NCBI GenBank assembly: GCA_964395975.1
Contig: CAYNBZ010000045.1
Span: forward strand, 1 to 19,470
Direction of reading: 5' to 3'
Length of the DNA stretch: 19,470 nt
Source of the DNA: Avimuribaculum sp964395975
GTDB taxonomy: Bacteria > Bacteroidota > Bacteroidia > Bacteroidales > Muribaculaceae
Shown: positions 7,067 through 15,691 of the stretch, one piece after another
How the letters are laid out: every line of letters starts with the position of its first letter
Position numbering within the stretch: position 1 is the stretch's first letter
The notes under the pieces: model-generated
Seen by the model: the letters and a program-made list of their open reading frames with translations, nothing else
What the model was told of the DNA's origin: nothing
The model's database searches: none
Translations under genes and position numbers: made by a program

Positions 7067-8422
7067 CTAAAATAGCGGGGTGCCTATCAGTGTGGCTGAT
7101 GAGCAATCTTTAATTTCTACGGTTATGGTGTCGCCTATGCGTATGTCCTGTCGGGCGGGAAACACCACTACTTTGTTTTGTTGGGTACGACCGAACATGT
7201 CGGCTCGCGAACGTTTGGAATATCCTTCAACAAGCAATTCAAACCGGCGGCCTACATCGCGGCGGTTACTTGCAAGCGACAATTCGTTTTCGAGTGCTAT
7301 CATGCGGTTGAGCCGTTCGATTTTCACTTCTTCCGGCACATTGTCGGGCAGATGTTTTGAAGCGTATGTGCCGGGGCGTTCCGAATACTTGAACATGAAT
7401 GCCGAGTCGAACCCCACTTCACGCATCAGGCTCAGTGTCTGTTCGAAATCCTCTTCGGTTTCGCCGTGGAAGCCGGTGAACATGTCGGTCGAGATGCCAC
7501 AGTCGGGTATCATGGCACGAATAGCCTCAATACGACCGAGGTACCATTCGCGTGTGTATTTGCGATTCATTGCTTTGAGCACGCTGTTGCTACCTGATTG
7601 CACCGGTAAGTGAATGTGATTGCAAATGTTTTTGCGGCTTGCAATGGTGGCAATTATTTCATCGCTCATGTCCTTGGGGTGAGAAGTGGTGAAGCGTATC
7701 CGCATTTCCGGTGCAGCATCTGCCACCATGGTGAGCAATTGTGCAAATCCCACTTTATTGCCCGTTTCAGGGTCAGTGTAGTTATACGAATTGACATTCT
7801 GGCCGAGCAGGGTGACTTCTTTAAAGCCACGCTGTTGCAGGTCGTGTAATTCATTGATGATGCTTTGCGGCTCGCGGCTGCGTTCCCTGCCTCGGGTGTA
7901 GGGCACGATGCAGTAGGAGCAGAAATTGTTACACCCGCGCATGATGCTTATGTATCCGCTTATACGGCTGTTGCCTATGCGTTTGGGTATCACGTCGCGG
8001 TAGGTTTCGGTGGTTGACAATTCTATGTTTATTGCCTTTTCTCCACATTCGGCAGCAGCCACGAGGTGTGGCAGGTCGAGGTAGGCATCCGGTCCTGCAA
8101 CGATGTCAACACCATGCTCCTTTATCAGTTGTTCCTTTATACGTTCACCCATGCAACCAAGCACTCCTATCAAGAAATGCCGTCCGTGTTTGCGGCGCAA
8201 TGCATTGAGTTGAGTCAGTCGGGAAAATATTTTTTGCTCGGCGTTATCGCGTATCGAGCATGTATTGATGAAGATGGCATCGCACCCATCTTGTGTTTCG
8301 ATGGTTTCATATCCTGCCGTTTCCATCACCGCAGCAACCACTTCACTGTCGGCGACATTCATCTGGCAGCCGTATGTTTCGATGTATAGCTTTTTATTTT
8401 TTTGTGCGTTGTCTTCGGTCAT
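7067..8422 (-). CDS. miaB: tRNA-2-methylthio-N6-dimethylallyladenosine synthase MiaB
   Basis: This 451-aa protein has the full methylthiotransferase architecture. The N-terminal UPF0004 domain holds the three auxiliary-cluster cysteines C19 (YGCQMN), C55 (NTCSIR) and C90 (LGCMGE). The radical SAM domain has the CxxxCxxC motif C164-C168-C171 (GCNNFCSYC) followed by IVPYTRGRERSR. A C-terminal TRAM domain (about 385-451) would bind tRNA. MiaB adds a methylthio group at C2 of i6A37 in tRNAs that read codons starting with U, using two [4Fe-4S] clusters and SAM. The IVPYTRGRE signature and length separate it from RimO and MtaB. A TACCTTTG -7 box lies 19 bp upstream. The MFS gene follows at 24 bp. 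Confidence 0.96.
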   Translation of the reverse strand: MTEDNAQKNKKLYIETYGCQMNVADSEVVAAVMETAGYETIETQDGCDAIFINTCSIRDNAEQKIFSRLTQLNALRRKHGRHFLIGVLGCMGERIKEQLIKEHGVDIVAGPDAYLDLPHLVAAAECGEKAINIELSTTETYRDVIPKRIGNSRISGYISIMRGCNNFCSYCIVPYTRGRERSREPQSIINELHDLQQRGFKEVTLLGQNVNSYNYTDPETGNKVGFAQLLTMVADAAPEMRIRFTTSHPKDMSDEIIATIASRKNICNHIHLPVQSGSNSVLKAMNRKYTREWYLGRIEAIRAMIPDCGISTDMFTGFHGETEEDFEQTLSLMREVGFDSAFMFKYSERPGTYASKHLPDNVPEEVKIERLNRMIALENELSLASNRRDVGRRFELLVEGYSKRSRADMFGRTQQNKVVVFPARQDIRIGDTITVEIKDCSSATLIGTPLF

Positions 8423-8440
8423 ATCCGTCTAATTTGTTTG

Positions 8441-8448
8441 CAAAGGTA
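8441..8448 (-). promoter_or_regulatory. -7 promoter box of miaB
   Basis: On the minus strand this is TACCTTTG, a perfect TAnnTTTG match, ending 18 nt upstream of the miaB ATG and implying a leader of about 12 nt. No TTG at -33 is evident. Confidence 0.6.
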
Positions 8449-8525
8449 GTGCATTTCAACCATGATTTGATACCTTGCTGCCTTTTATGTCTAAATTTTT
8501 GTACCGGACGGGTGTTTGGAAGCAA

Positions 8526-9482
8526 TCAGTTTACATCTTGTATGTCTTCGGTGGTAGCCTCGATAAAGTAGCGTGGGCGTGATTTCACTTCAAGGTATAT
8601 TTTACCAATGTATTCTCCTATTATGCCAAGAGCAACAAGTACCAGCGAGCCAAGAAACCACAACGACAGCATCAACGAAGCCCATCCGGGATAGGAACGT
8701 CCCATAAGTATGGAAATCGCCACGTATATGCCCACTGAAATTGTCAGTATCAAGGAGACTATTCCTATGAGGAATATCGACCTGATTGGGCGTATGGAAA
8801 ACGAAGTTATGCCTTCTATGGCAAAATTCAGCATTTTGGCAAGCGGATATTTCGACTTGCCATATTTGCGTGGAACACGGTCGTAATACACAGTTTCGGT
8901 CTTAAACCCCATCGAGGGTATTATGCCGCGCAAAAACACATTGCGTTCACCATACTGTAACAGGCATTTAACCGCACGGCAACTCATCAGCCGATACTCG
9001 GCATGATTGGGGATGACCGGTGTATGTGTGTTTTTCATCAATCCGTAGAACATACGGGCAGTGTGGCGTTTCAGGAAAGTGTCGCTGTCGCGGTTGCGCC
9101 TTACTCCAAGTACGATTTCGCACCCTTGCCGATACTTTTCAATCATTTTTCCAATGGCGGTCAAATCATCTTGCAAATCGGCATCCATGGTGATTGCCGC
9201 ATCGCAGTTGTCAGCCACTCGTTCAAGTCCTGCAATTATGGCATTTTGGTGCCCCACGTTACGAGATAGCTTTATTCCCGACACAATGCCATCATGTCTG
9301 CGTGACAAGCTGCAAATTGTCTGCCATGTGCCATCGGTGCTGCCATCATCGACACACATTATTTCATAACGGCTTATAAGCTCTTCGCCTACAAGTCTTG
9401 CAAGAGCCTCATTCAGCGTTTCAACTGAATATTCCAACGAGGGCTCTTCGTTATAGCATGGCAATACTATTGATAATTGCAT
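8526..9482 (-). CDS. Polyprenyl-phosphate glycosyltransferase, GtrB/ArnC-like (GT2)
   Basis: From the ATG at 9482 this is a 318-aa GT-A family 2 enzyme beginning MQLSIVLPCYNEE. It has the nucleotide-sugar motif DDGSTDGT (residues 45-52), the metal-binding DAD (100-102, MDADLQDD) and two C-terminal membrane helices (about 230-254 and 263-285). It ends with the family signature EYIGKIYLEVKSRPRYFI. Such enzymes transfer a sugar from a nucleotide donor to undecaprenyl phosphate at the cytoplasmic face, feeding lipid A, O-antigen or protein glycosylation. The frame is open further upstream to 9590, but that overlaps the preceding regulator gene and adds non-family sequence; an ATG at 9506 is another option. 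It starts 31 bp after the Crp-like gene and is probably in its operon. The sugar is unknown. Confidence 0.9.
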   Translation of the reverse strand: MQLSIVLPCYNEEPSLEYSVETLNEALARLVGEELISRYEIMCVDDGSTDGTWQTICSLSRRHDGIVSGIKLSRNVGHQNAIIAGLERVADNCDAAITMDADLQDDLTAIGKMIEKYRQGCEIVLGVRRNRDSDTFLKRHTARMFYGLMKNTHTPVIPNHAEYRLMSCRAVKCLLQYGERNVFLRGIIPSMGFKTETVYYDRVPRKYGKSKYPLAKMLNFAIEGITSFSIRPIRSIFLIGIVSLILTISVGIYVAISILMGRSYPGWASLMLSLWFLGSLVLVALGIIGEYIGKIYLEVKSRPRYFIEATTEDIQDVN

Positions 9483-9513
9483 CGTGCGGGTTGCGGTTAA
9501 TACCATTTTGTTG

Positions 9514-10200
9514 TCATAATTCACTTGAATGCACGATGTCGAGCAGTGCCCTGCGGTCAAGCACCTTAATTTCTGATAGCGAGTAGTCAATTATCTCGTC
9601 ATCCACCAACCTGTCCATAGCATTGATAAACGACGACCGCTGTATGCCCAACAGCGTGCACAGGTCTTTTTGCTTATACTTAATGCGTATGTCATGTGCA
9701 TTGTGCTGTGTCAGTGACACAACAAAAAACGCAAAACGTTCAAAAATCGACCCTGTACTAAGCGACAACAGCATATCGGCATTATTTTGTGAGTTACGTG
9801 AAAGCATATTCAAAATATTGAATAAAAATATGTTGTCACTATGCAGGATATTGATTAAATCCGGTTTTGAAATTTGTAAAATCCCACATTCGCCATGACT
9901 TAACACATCATACGGGTAAATGGTCTTTCGTCCAAACAAGTAGTCATGACCGAGTATGTTGGGAGATGAAAGTTGCTGCACTACCTTCACCCTGAGATTG
10001 CGACACGGCACTTCAACCGACACTTCGCCCGAAATAACAAATTTAACATGAGTGCAAGTGCTGTTTGCCGCAATGACTTCCTCTCCATCCTTAAACTTAA
10101 GAAAGTGAAATGGTGTTTTTTCAATAAGTCCGGAGAGTTTGTCACGACTTATTCCTTGAAACAGTGGCAAATCCATCAACACCTCAAACATGCTATCCAT
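9514..10200 (-). CDS. Crp/Fnr-family transcriptional regulator
   Basis: A 228-aa protein with an N-terminal cyclic-nucleotide-binding-like beta-roll (about residues 10-120; LPLFQGIS, GEEVIAANS, VKFVISGEVSVEV). A dimerisation helix follows (about 121-160), then a C-terminal winged HTH (about 170-225; KDLCTLLGIQRSSFINAMDRLVDDEII). There is no four-cysteine Fnr iron-sulphur motif, and the phosphate-binding cassette of a true cAMP receptor (RxSxxAEL type) is not recognisable, so its ligand is unknown. This fits the many divergent Bacteroidales Crp-like regulators. It has a TTG-N18-TAnnTTTG promoter and precedes the GtrB-like glycosyltransferase. A 580-bp region separates it from the divergently transcribed repeat-protein gene, which is a plausible but unproven target. 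Confidence 0.88.
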   Translation of the reverse strand: MDSMFEVLMDLPLFQGISRDKLSGLIEKTPFHFLKFKDGEEVIAANSTCTHVKFVISGEVSVEVPCRNLRVKVVQQLSSPNILGHDYLFGRKTIYPYDVLSHGECGILQISKPDLINILHSDNIFLFNILNMLSRNSQNNADMLLSLSTGSIFERFAFFVVSLTQHNAHDIRIKYKQKDLCTLLGIQRSSFINAMDRLVDDEIIDYSLSEIKVLDRRALLDIVHSSEL

Positions 10201-10235
10201 AGTTATTCACAATATATTTTTTAATACCTATTATG

Positions 10236-10264
10236 CAAAAATACATAAACACCATAAAAAACAA
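10236..10264 (-). promoter_or_regulatory. Promoter of the Crp-like regulator
   Basis: On the minus strand TATTTTTG (10236-10243) is a perfect -7 box, with TTG at 10262-10264 separated by 18 bp. It lies 35 bp upstream of the ATG. Confidence 0.65.
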
Positions 10265-10723
10265 CTATAATTTATTAAAATAAAAGCGAATATTTCAATT
10301 TCTGCCGTCATAATTTAGGCTGCTGATAGGTGTTGCAGCCGGATATGTCGCTTATGGTAGTTACTGTCAATTGTCCTACGGATAGTTTTATTGTGGTGTA
10401 AATCAGTCTGATTCGCCATTAAGGTATATCGAAATATAAAGTCATGGACAGTGGTGCCGGCAGATAAATGTTGGTGGCAAAGACTTGAACATAGTCAACA
10501 TCCCAATGGTATTGATAAGGAAACTTGTTATCTCATTAATATTTAAATAGTGTTAACTTGTTTGGGTGGAAGTGCATGTCTGTTATACTGTATGTGAAAT
10601 CTATTTCATGTTGCAATGATAGTAATATGATAGGATGCGAAATGTTGTGTAATAAGCTTTTATTAATGTTGAATTAAATTGCAAACGAAGGTGGTGGTTA
10701 ATCATTTTTAACATTGGTTGACA
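10265..10723. other. AT-rich divergent intergenic region
   Basis: No gene is supported. One 6-bp stem, GGCTGC/GCAGCC (10318-10323 with 10335-10340), is present without a T-tract. A short open stretch across it reads like a glycine-rich hydrophobic segment but has no start codon. The region could carry regulatory sites for the two divergent genes, but I see no clear operator palindrome. Confidence 0.35.
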
Positions 10724-10752
10724 TTGAATGTCTATCATTGATTTTAATTTTG
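10724..10752 (+). promoter_or_regulatory. Promoter of the repeat-protein gene
   Basis: TTG (10724-10726), an 18-bp spacer and TAATTTTG (10745-10752, perfect TAnnTTTG) lie 28 bp upstream of the ATG at 10781. The spacing matches the Crp-like and tRNA promoters in this window. Confidence 0.7.
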
Positions 10753-10780
10753 CACCTTTAAAACTTTAAAATAATTGTTT

Positions 10781-13700
10781 ATGAGAAAAATTATTACGTA
10801 TTATGTTCTGTTTCTGATGATGGCTTTTAGCGCATTTGGGATAAATGCGCAGACTGTCGTCAGCTCAACTTATTCAGGTCTATTGAATATCAAAATGGTT
10901 GTTACAGTTGCAACTGACCTTGAAGCTGAGGTAAGAATTGATAACAACAATGACGGGACTTGCACCTTCACATTGCCCGATTTCAGCGTATCAGGTATGA
11001 CACTTGGTGACATCGTTGTTGAAAACGTAAGCATGACTACCAATGAAGATGGTACTGCTTACAGCGGTGCGGCAGAAGGTCTGGAGTTTTCGAGTATCGT
11101 TAAAAATGTCAATGTAACCATTAGCGGAACGATCTCGAACGACAATGTGGTAGATTTTGCGATTGCTGTGACTTGGGGTAGCGTGCCTGTAAGTGTAACT
11201 TTTACATCCGAGGGTGATGCTTTGGTTTCTCAGACAGTAAGTTACGATGGTTACCTGTCAGTCCCGATGGCTGAAGTTTACAACAGCTCGACCACGTTGA
11301 CGATAGAGGAGGACTACGAAAACGGCAGTGCCACTGTGACCTTGCCGAATGTTGATTTGCAGTATTACCAGTTGGGCGAGGTAGTTGTAGAAGCTTCGGT
11401 GTCGAGTTCCGGCGACGTTTCGACCTACAGCGGTAGCGCTACGTTAGAGAAAGAAATTTTTGGGATAACACCTGAAGTTACGCTCAACGGTACCGTCAGC
11501 GAAAGCGGTGAAGTTGAGATGGTTTACGATATAAATCTTTCTGTGCTCGGGACATACACGGCTACGTTCAGCACGCGTAAGCAGGCTGTAAGCACGTTCA
11601 CCCATTCAGTTTACCAGAACGCGACGGTTGACGGAGAAAGTGTTGTTACCAACGAGTATTGTGAATTGGTGGTATCGTCGTATGAGGACGGGACATGCCT
11701 TGTGACGTTGCCTTGCGGCGTTGAAGGGCTTGGAGACAGCATAGAGCTTGACGACGTTACGATGTCGTACGGCACGAGCGGCGTTTCATACATCGGATCG
11801 AGTGAAGACGATGATATGAGCATAGAGCTTGACGGACTTCTTGACTGGGAAGACAAAGTATCGTTCACCGTCACTGTAGTTACCGGCGGCAGCACCATAG
11901 TAATCACTTATACGACCGACGAGGTTGCCACTGCTTCGGGGACGGTAACTTACGATGGCTACCTGTCATGTCCGAATACGGATTTGTACAACAGCTCGAC
12001 CACGTTGACGATAGAGGACCACGGGAACGGCAGTGCCACTGTGACCTTGCCGAATGTTGATTTGCAGTATTACCAGTTGGGCGAGGTAGTTGTAGAAGCT
12101 TCGGTGTCGAGTTCCGGCGACGTTTCGACCTACAGCGGTAGCGCTACGTTAGAGAAAGAAATTTTTGGGATAACACCTGAAGTTACGCTCAACGGTACCG
12201 TCAGCGAAAGCGGTGAAGTTGAGATGGTTTACGATATAAATCTTTCTGTGCTCGGGACATACACGGCTACGTTCAGCACGCGTAAGCAGGCTGTAAGCAC
12301 GTTCACCCATTCAGTTTACCAGAACGCGACGGTTGACGGAGAAAGTGTTGTTACCAACGAGTATTGTGAATTGGTGGTATCGTCGTATGAGGACGGGACA
12401 TGCCTTGTGACGTTGCCTTGCGGCGTTGAAGGGCTTGGAGACAGCATAGAGCTTGACGACGTTACGATGTCGTACGGCACGAGCGGCGTTTCATACATCG
12501 GATCGAGTGAAGACGATGATATGAGCATAGAGCTTGACGGACTTCTTGACTGGGAAGACAAAGTATCGTTCACCGTCACTGTAGTTACCGGCGGCAGCAC
12601 CATAGTAATCACTTATACGACCGACGAGGTTGCCACTGCTTCGGGGACGGTAACTTACGATGGCTACCTGTCATGTCCGAATACGGATTTGTACAACAGC
12701 TCGACCACGTTGACGATAGAGGACCACGGGAACGGCAGTGCCACTGTGACCTTGCCGAATGTTGATTTGCAGTATTACCAGTTGGGCGAGGTAGTTGTAG
12801 AAGCTTCGGTGTCGAGTTCCGGCGACGTTTCGACCTACAGCGGTAGCGCTACGTTAGAGAAAGAAATTTTTGGGATAACACCTGAAGTTACGCTCAACGG
12901 TACCGTCAGCGAAAGCGGTGAAGTTGAGATGGTTTACGATATAAATCTTTCTGTGCTCGGGACATACACGGCTACGTTCAGCACGCGTAAGCAGGCTGTA
13001 AGCACGTTCACCCATTCAGTTTACCAGAACGCGACGGTTGACGGAGAAAGTGTTGTTACCAACGAGTATTGTGAATTGGTGGTATCGTCGTATGAGGACG
13101 GGACATGCCTTGTGACGTTGCCTTGCGGCGTTGAAGGGCTTGGAGACAGCATAGAGCTTGACGACGTTACGATGTCGTACGGCACGAGCGGCGTTTCATA
13201 CATCGGATCGAGTGAAGACGATGATATGAGCATAGAGCTTGACGGACTTCTTGACTGGGAAGACAAAGTATCGTTCACCGTCACTGTAGTTACCGGCGGC
13301 AGCACCATAGTAATCACTTATACGACCGACGAGGTTGCCACTGCTTCGGGGACGGTAACTTACGATGGCTACCTGTCATGTCCGAATACGGATTTGTACA
13401 ACAGCTCGACCACGTTGACGATAGAGGACCACGGGAACGGCAGTGCCACTGTGACCTTGCCGAATGTTGATTTGCAGTATTACCAGTTGGGCGAGGTAGT
13501 TGTAGAAGCTTCGGTGTCGAGTTCCGGCGACGTTTCGACCTACAGCGGTAGCGCTACGTTAGAGAAAGAAATTTTTGGGATAACACCTGAAGTTACGCTC
13601 AACGGTACCGTCAGCGAAAGCGGTGAAGTTGAGATGGTTTACGATATAAATCTTTCTGTGCTCGGGACATACACGGCTACGTTCAGCACGCGTAAGCAGG

Positions 13701-14263
13701 CTGTAAGCACGTTCACCCATTCAGTTTACCAGAACGCGACGGTTGACGGAGAAAGTGTTGTTACCAACGAGTATTGTGAATTGGTGGTATCGTCGTATGA
13801 GGACGGGACATGCCTTGTGACGTTGCCTTGCGGCGTTGAAGGGCTTGGAGACAGCATAGAGCTTGACGACGTTACGATGTCGTACGGCACGAGCGGCGTT
13901 TCATACATCGGATCGAGTGAAGACGATGATATGAGCATAGAGCTTGACGGACTTCTTGACTGGGAAGACAAAGTATCGTTCACCGTCACTGTAGTTACCG
14001 GCGGCAGCACCATAGTAATCACTTATACGACCGACGAGGTTGCTACTACTTCGGTTAATAATGTAGGAGCTGCCAATGTTACGGTTTATGGCACAGTAGG
14101 TGCAATCGCTATCTACGGATATACCGGTGTTGCCGGTGTATATAATGTTGCCGGACAAATAGAAAAGACTATATTAGTTGATGGATCGACTATTTTAGGT
14201 ATGTCTAAGGGTGTTTATATTGTGCGCCTTGACAATTGTTCGGTAAAGGTCGTTGTGAAGTAA
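10781..14263 (+). CDS. Secreted calycin-like repeat protein (1160 aa)
   Basis: The ATG at 10781 gives MRKIITYYVLFLMMAFSAFGINA, a clear signal peptide probably cut after A23 (a TTG two codons earlier is less likely). Residues about 24-150 form one domain resembling the Bacteroidales calycin-like beta-barrel family (DGTCTFTLPDF, LGDIVVENV, YSG, NVTISGTI). Four repeats of about 235 aa follow (from about 153, 389, 624 and 859). Each is two barrel-like halves: an A half with NGSATVTLPNVDL and LGEVVVEASV, and a B half with DGTCLVTLPCGV and SIELDDVTMSY. This makes about nine barrels. The last 70 residues (VNNVGAANVTVYG to GVYIVRLDNCSVKVVVK) look like a degenerate T9SS-type C-terminal sorting domain without the usual YPNP. 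Acidic, Thr/Ser/Val-rich composition fits an extracellular protein. It has its own promoter and terminator. The ligand is unknown. Confidence 0.85.
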   Translation: MRKIITYYVLFLMMAFSAFGINAQTVVSSTYSGLLNIKMVVTVATDLEAEVRIDNNNDGTCTFTLPDFSVSGMTLGDIVVENVSMTTNEDGTAYSGAAEGLEFSSIVKNVNVTISGTISNDNVVDFAIAVTWGSVPVSVTFTSEGDALVSQTVSYDGYLSVPMAEVYNSSTTLTIEEDYENGSATVTLPNVDLQYYQLGEVVVEASVSSSGDVSTYSGSATLEKEIFGITPEVTLNGTVSESGEVEMVYDINLSVLGTYTATFSTRKQAVSTFTHSVYQNATVDGESVVTNEYCELVVSSYEDGTCLVTLPCGVEGLGDSIELDDVTMSYGTSGVSYIGSSEDDDMSIELDGLLDWEDKVSFTVTVVTGGSTIVITYTTDEVATASGTVTYDGYLSCPNTDLYNSSTTLTIEDHGNGSATVTLPNVDLQYYQLGEVVVEASVSSSGDVSTYSGSATLEKEIFGITPEVTLNGTVSESGEVEMVYDINLSVLGTYTATFSTRKQAVSTFTHSVYQNATVDGESVVTNEYCELVVSSYEDGTCLVTLPCGVEGLGDSIELDDVTMSYGTSGVSYIGSSEDDDMSIELDGLLDWEDKVSFTVTVVTGGSTIVITYTTDEVATASGTVTYDGYLSCPNTDLYNSSTTLTIEDHGNGSATVTLPNVDLQYYQLGEVVVEASVSSSGDVSTYSGSATLEKEIFGITPEVTLNGTVSESGEVEMVYDINLSVLGTYTATFSTRKQAVSTFTHSVYQNATVDGESVVTNEYCELVVSSYEDGTCLVTLPCGVEGLGDSIELDDVTMSYGTSGVSYIGSSEDDDMSIELDGLLDWEDKVSFTVTVVTGGSTIVITYTTDEVATASGTVTYDGYLSCPNTDLYNSSTTLTIEDHGNGSATVTLPNVDLQYYQLGEVVVEASVSSSGDVSTYSGSATLEKEIFGITPEVTLNGTVSESGEVEMVYDINLSVLGTYTATFSTRKQAVSTFTHSVYQNATVDGESVVTNEYCELVVSSYEDGTCLVTLPCGVEGLGDSIELDDVTMSYGTSGVSYIGSSEDDDMSIELDGLLDWEDKVSFTVTVVTGGSTIVITYTTDEVATTSVNNVGAANVTVYGTVGAIAIYGYTGVAGVYNVAGQIEKTILVDGSTILGMSKGVYIVRLDNCSVKVVVK
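11321..14043 (+). repeat. Tandem array of 705-bp repeats, four near-perfect copies
   Basis: Copies begin at 11321, 12026, 12731 and 13436, exactly 705 bp (235 codons) apart. A 608-bp core (11321-11928 and equivalents) reads as identical in all four copies, and the 97-bp linker is identical in its three copies (11929-12025, 12634-12730, 13339-13435). I found no synonymous differences. Homology continues upstream of 11321 into a diverged version of the linker (about 11237-11320; EEDYENG in place of EDHGNG), which looks like the ancestral edge. At the right edge identity stops at 14043. The frame is preserved, so gain or loss of a unit leaves the gene intact. Confidence 0.95.
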
Positions 14264-14311
14264 TAAGATATCTTTAAAAAAGGGTTTGCATTTGCAGCCT
14301 CGGTATGTATG

Positions 14312-14370
14312 AGGACGGGCATCGTGCGGAAGTTCTTTCCGCCGGTGTCCGTCCTTTAATTAGTTTTTCA
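14312..14370 (+). terminator. Strong hairpin terminator after the repeat-protein gene
   Basis: AGGACGG (14312-14318) pairs with CCGTCCT (14349-14355). The stem continues through wobble-containing pairs to GCGGAA/TTCCGC with a 5-nt loop, about 19 bp with one bulge, followed by TTTAATTAGTTTTTC. It starts 48 bp after the stop codon. Confidence 0.8.
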
Positions 14371-14553
14371 TGCTTGAAAAGACAGGTGAAGGCATTGTTA
14401 GACCTAAATATTGCATTGTGCGTGAGCCGCTGTTCTTTAGGCAATATAATATGGAATGAGGCCATGTCTCACTTGTAAACGATGTAAGGCATAGCCGTGG
14501 TGTGTGCTTTTTATAGTGTCAGCAGTTGTGTTGTTGAAAAACTTTTGGGGAAT
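14371..14553. other. Intergenic region between convergent genes
   Basis: I see no supportable gene, promoter or strong hairpin between the terminator of the repeat-protein gene and the stop codon of the epimerase. Confidence 0.4.
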
Positions 14554-15570
14554 TTATAGCCATCCGGCTTGTTTGTACCATTCCACAGCTTCTGCGACAC
14601 CTTTTTCGAGTGTGTATTGTGGTGAGAAATTGAAATCATGTATGGCATCACTTACGTCGCAGGCCCAGTTGCGCTGTTTCATTATCTTGTATTTGTCGCG
14701 GTTCAGTGTACTTGGTTTTAGTGTAAGTTTCCCTATAAATTCGGCTATCGTTGATACCAAGTACAACCCCCATAGAGGGCATCTTATCGGAAGTATGATT
14801 CGTTTGTGCAACGTGTCGGCCACTATTTTACGGAAATCTTTCTGCGTATAGCTGTGCGGCTCTGCAATCAGGTAGGTTTTGCGTCGTGTGGCGTTGCTCT
14901 CCAAGGCATCAAAGACTGCTGAGGCAAGGTCTTTGACATATATGAATGAAAGGACTTGTTTCTTAAATCCAACACCGAAGTCAAATCCTATGTTGATGCT
15001 GCGCATCATAAGGTAATAATCGTGTTCGTGTGGACCATAAACACCTGTTGCACGGAATATTATGTATGGAAAATCAGTAAGTGATTGTAAGTAGGTTTCG
15101 GCTTTTATTTTCGACACGCCGTAACGAGTGTTGGGTAGCGGTATCATTTTTGTGTTGAATGGAGTGTAACCCTTTTCATCGCCCGGTCCCATAGCGCTCA
15201 GACTGCTCATCATCAAAAAAGCCTCAGGTGACGCACCGGCATCACGCAGTGTATCGACAGTCATGCGCAAATATTCATAGTTTATTCTGTTGAAATCTAA
15301 AAAATTGAGGCATTTGGTTGCTCCAAGGTTATGTATTACGTAGTCCCATCGCCCGCCTATTTGCGCAAGAGCTTCGGTTATCTGGCGGCGTAGGGTATCG
15401 CCATCAGAATAGTCAAGTTCCAAGAATTTTATACGCTCGTCTTGCAAAAATTGCCGAGAAGTTGATGTGCGTACTGCCGCCCATGTTTCATAACCACGCC
15501 GTAGAGATTCGGCGACGATGAATCCGCCTATAAAACCACCGGCTCCTGTAACAAGTACCCGTTTTGCCAT
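14554..15570 (-). CDS. NAD(P)-dependent epimerase/dehydratase family protein (extended SDR)
   Basis: A 338-aa extended short-chain dehydrogenase/reductase. The Rossmann nucleotide-binding motif is TGAGGFIG (G9, G12, G15) and the catalytic YxxxK is Y150-K154 (RYGVSK), with the upstream serine in MMSSLSAMG. The family includes nucleotide-sugar epimerases, dihydroflavonol-reductase-like and 3-beta-HSD-like enzymes. The ATGVYGP segment is typical for these. The C-terminal half contains a hydrophobic patch (about 265-285, PLWGLYLVSTIAEFIG) sometimes seen in membrane-associated members. The substrate cannot be read from the sequence. It stands alone, divergent from xerD with a 121-bp shared promoter region. 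Confidence 0.87.
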   Translation of the reverse strand: MAKRVLVTGAGGFIGGFIVAESLRRGYETWAAVRTSTSRQFLQDERIKFLELDYSDGDTLRRQITEALAQIGGRWDYVIHNLGATKCLNFLDFNRINYEYLRMTVDTLRDAGASPEAFLMMSSLSAMGPGDEKGYTPFNTKMIPLPNTRYGVSKIKAETYLQSLTDFPYIIFRATGVYGPHEHDYYLMMRSINIGFDFGVGFKKQVLSFIYVKDLASAVFDALESNATRRKTYLIAEPHSYTQKDFRKIVADTLHKRIILPIRCPLWGLYLVSTIAEFIGKLTLKPSTLNRDKYKIMKQRNWACDVSDAIHDFNFSPQYTLEKGVAEAVEWYKQAGWL

Positions 15571-15605
15571 ATTTATGATTAATGATGATTATATTTTCCT
15601 TGATG

Positions 15606-15613
15606 CAAAAATA
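15606..15613 (-). promoter_or_regulatory. -7 promoter box of the epimerase gene
   Basis: On the minus strand TATTTTTG matches TAnnTTTG perfectly, 35 bp upstream of the ATG at 15570. No good TTG partner is visible. Confidence 0.55.
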
Positions 15614-15662
15614 AGAAACAGTTTCGACATTGCATGTTTAATAAGAGCATTTCTGTTTTTTG

Positions 15663-15670
15663 TAACTTTG
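15663..15670 (+). promoter_or_regulatory. -7 promoter box of xerD
   Basis: TAACTTTG is a perfect match to TAnnTTTG, 21 bp before the xerD ATG, giving a very short leader. It is the same octamer as in the tRNA-Thr promoter. No TTG is evident at the expected distance. Confidence 0.6.
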
Positions 15671-15691
15671 CCTCATGAATTGTAAAAGGTC

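Noticed and set aside
10318..10340. GGCTGC/GCAGCC hairpin as a terminator
   Set aside because: It has only a 6-bp stem with an 11-nt loop and no T-tract on either side.
11611..14022. Four identical antisense ORFs of 98 codons inside the repeats
   Set aside because: They recur only because the sense repeat recurs. They are Ser/Thr/Pro-rich shadows without promoters.
11321..14043. CRISPR array or intergenic satellite
   Set aside because: The unit is 705 bp, fully coding and in frame, with no short repeat-spacer pattern.
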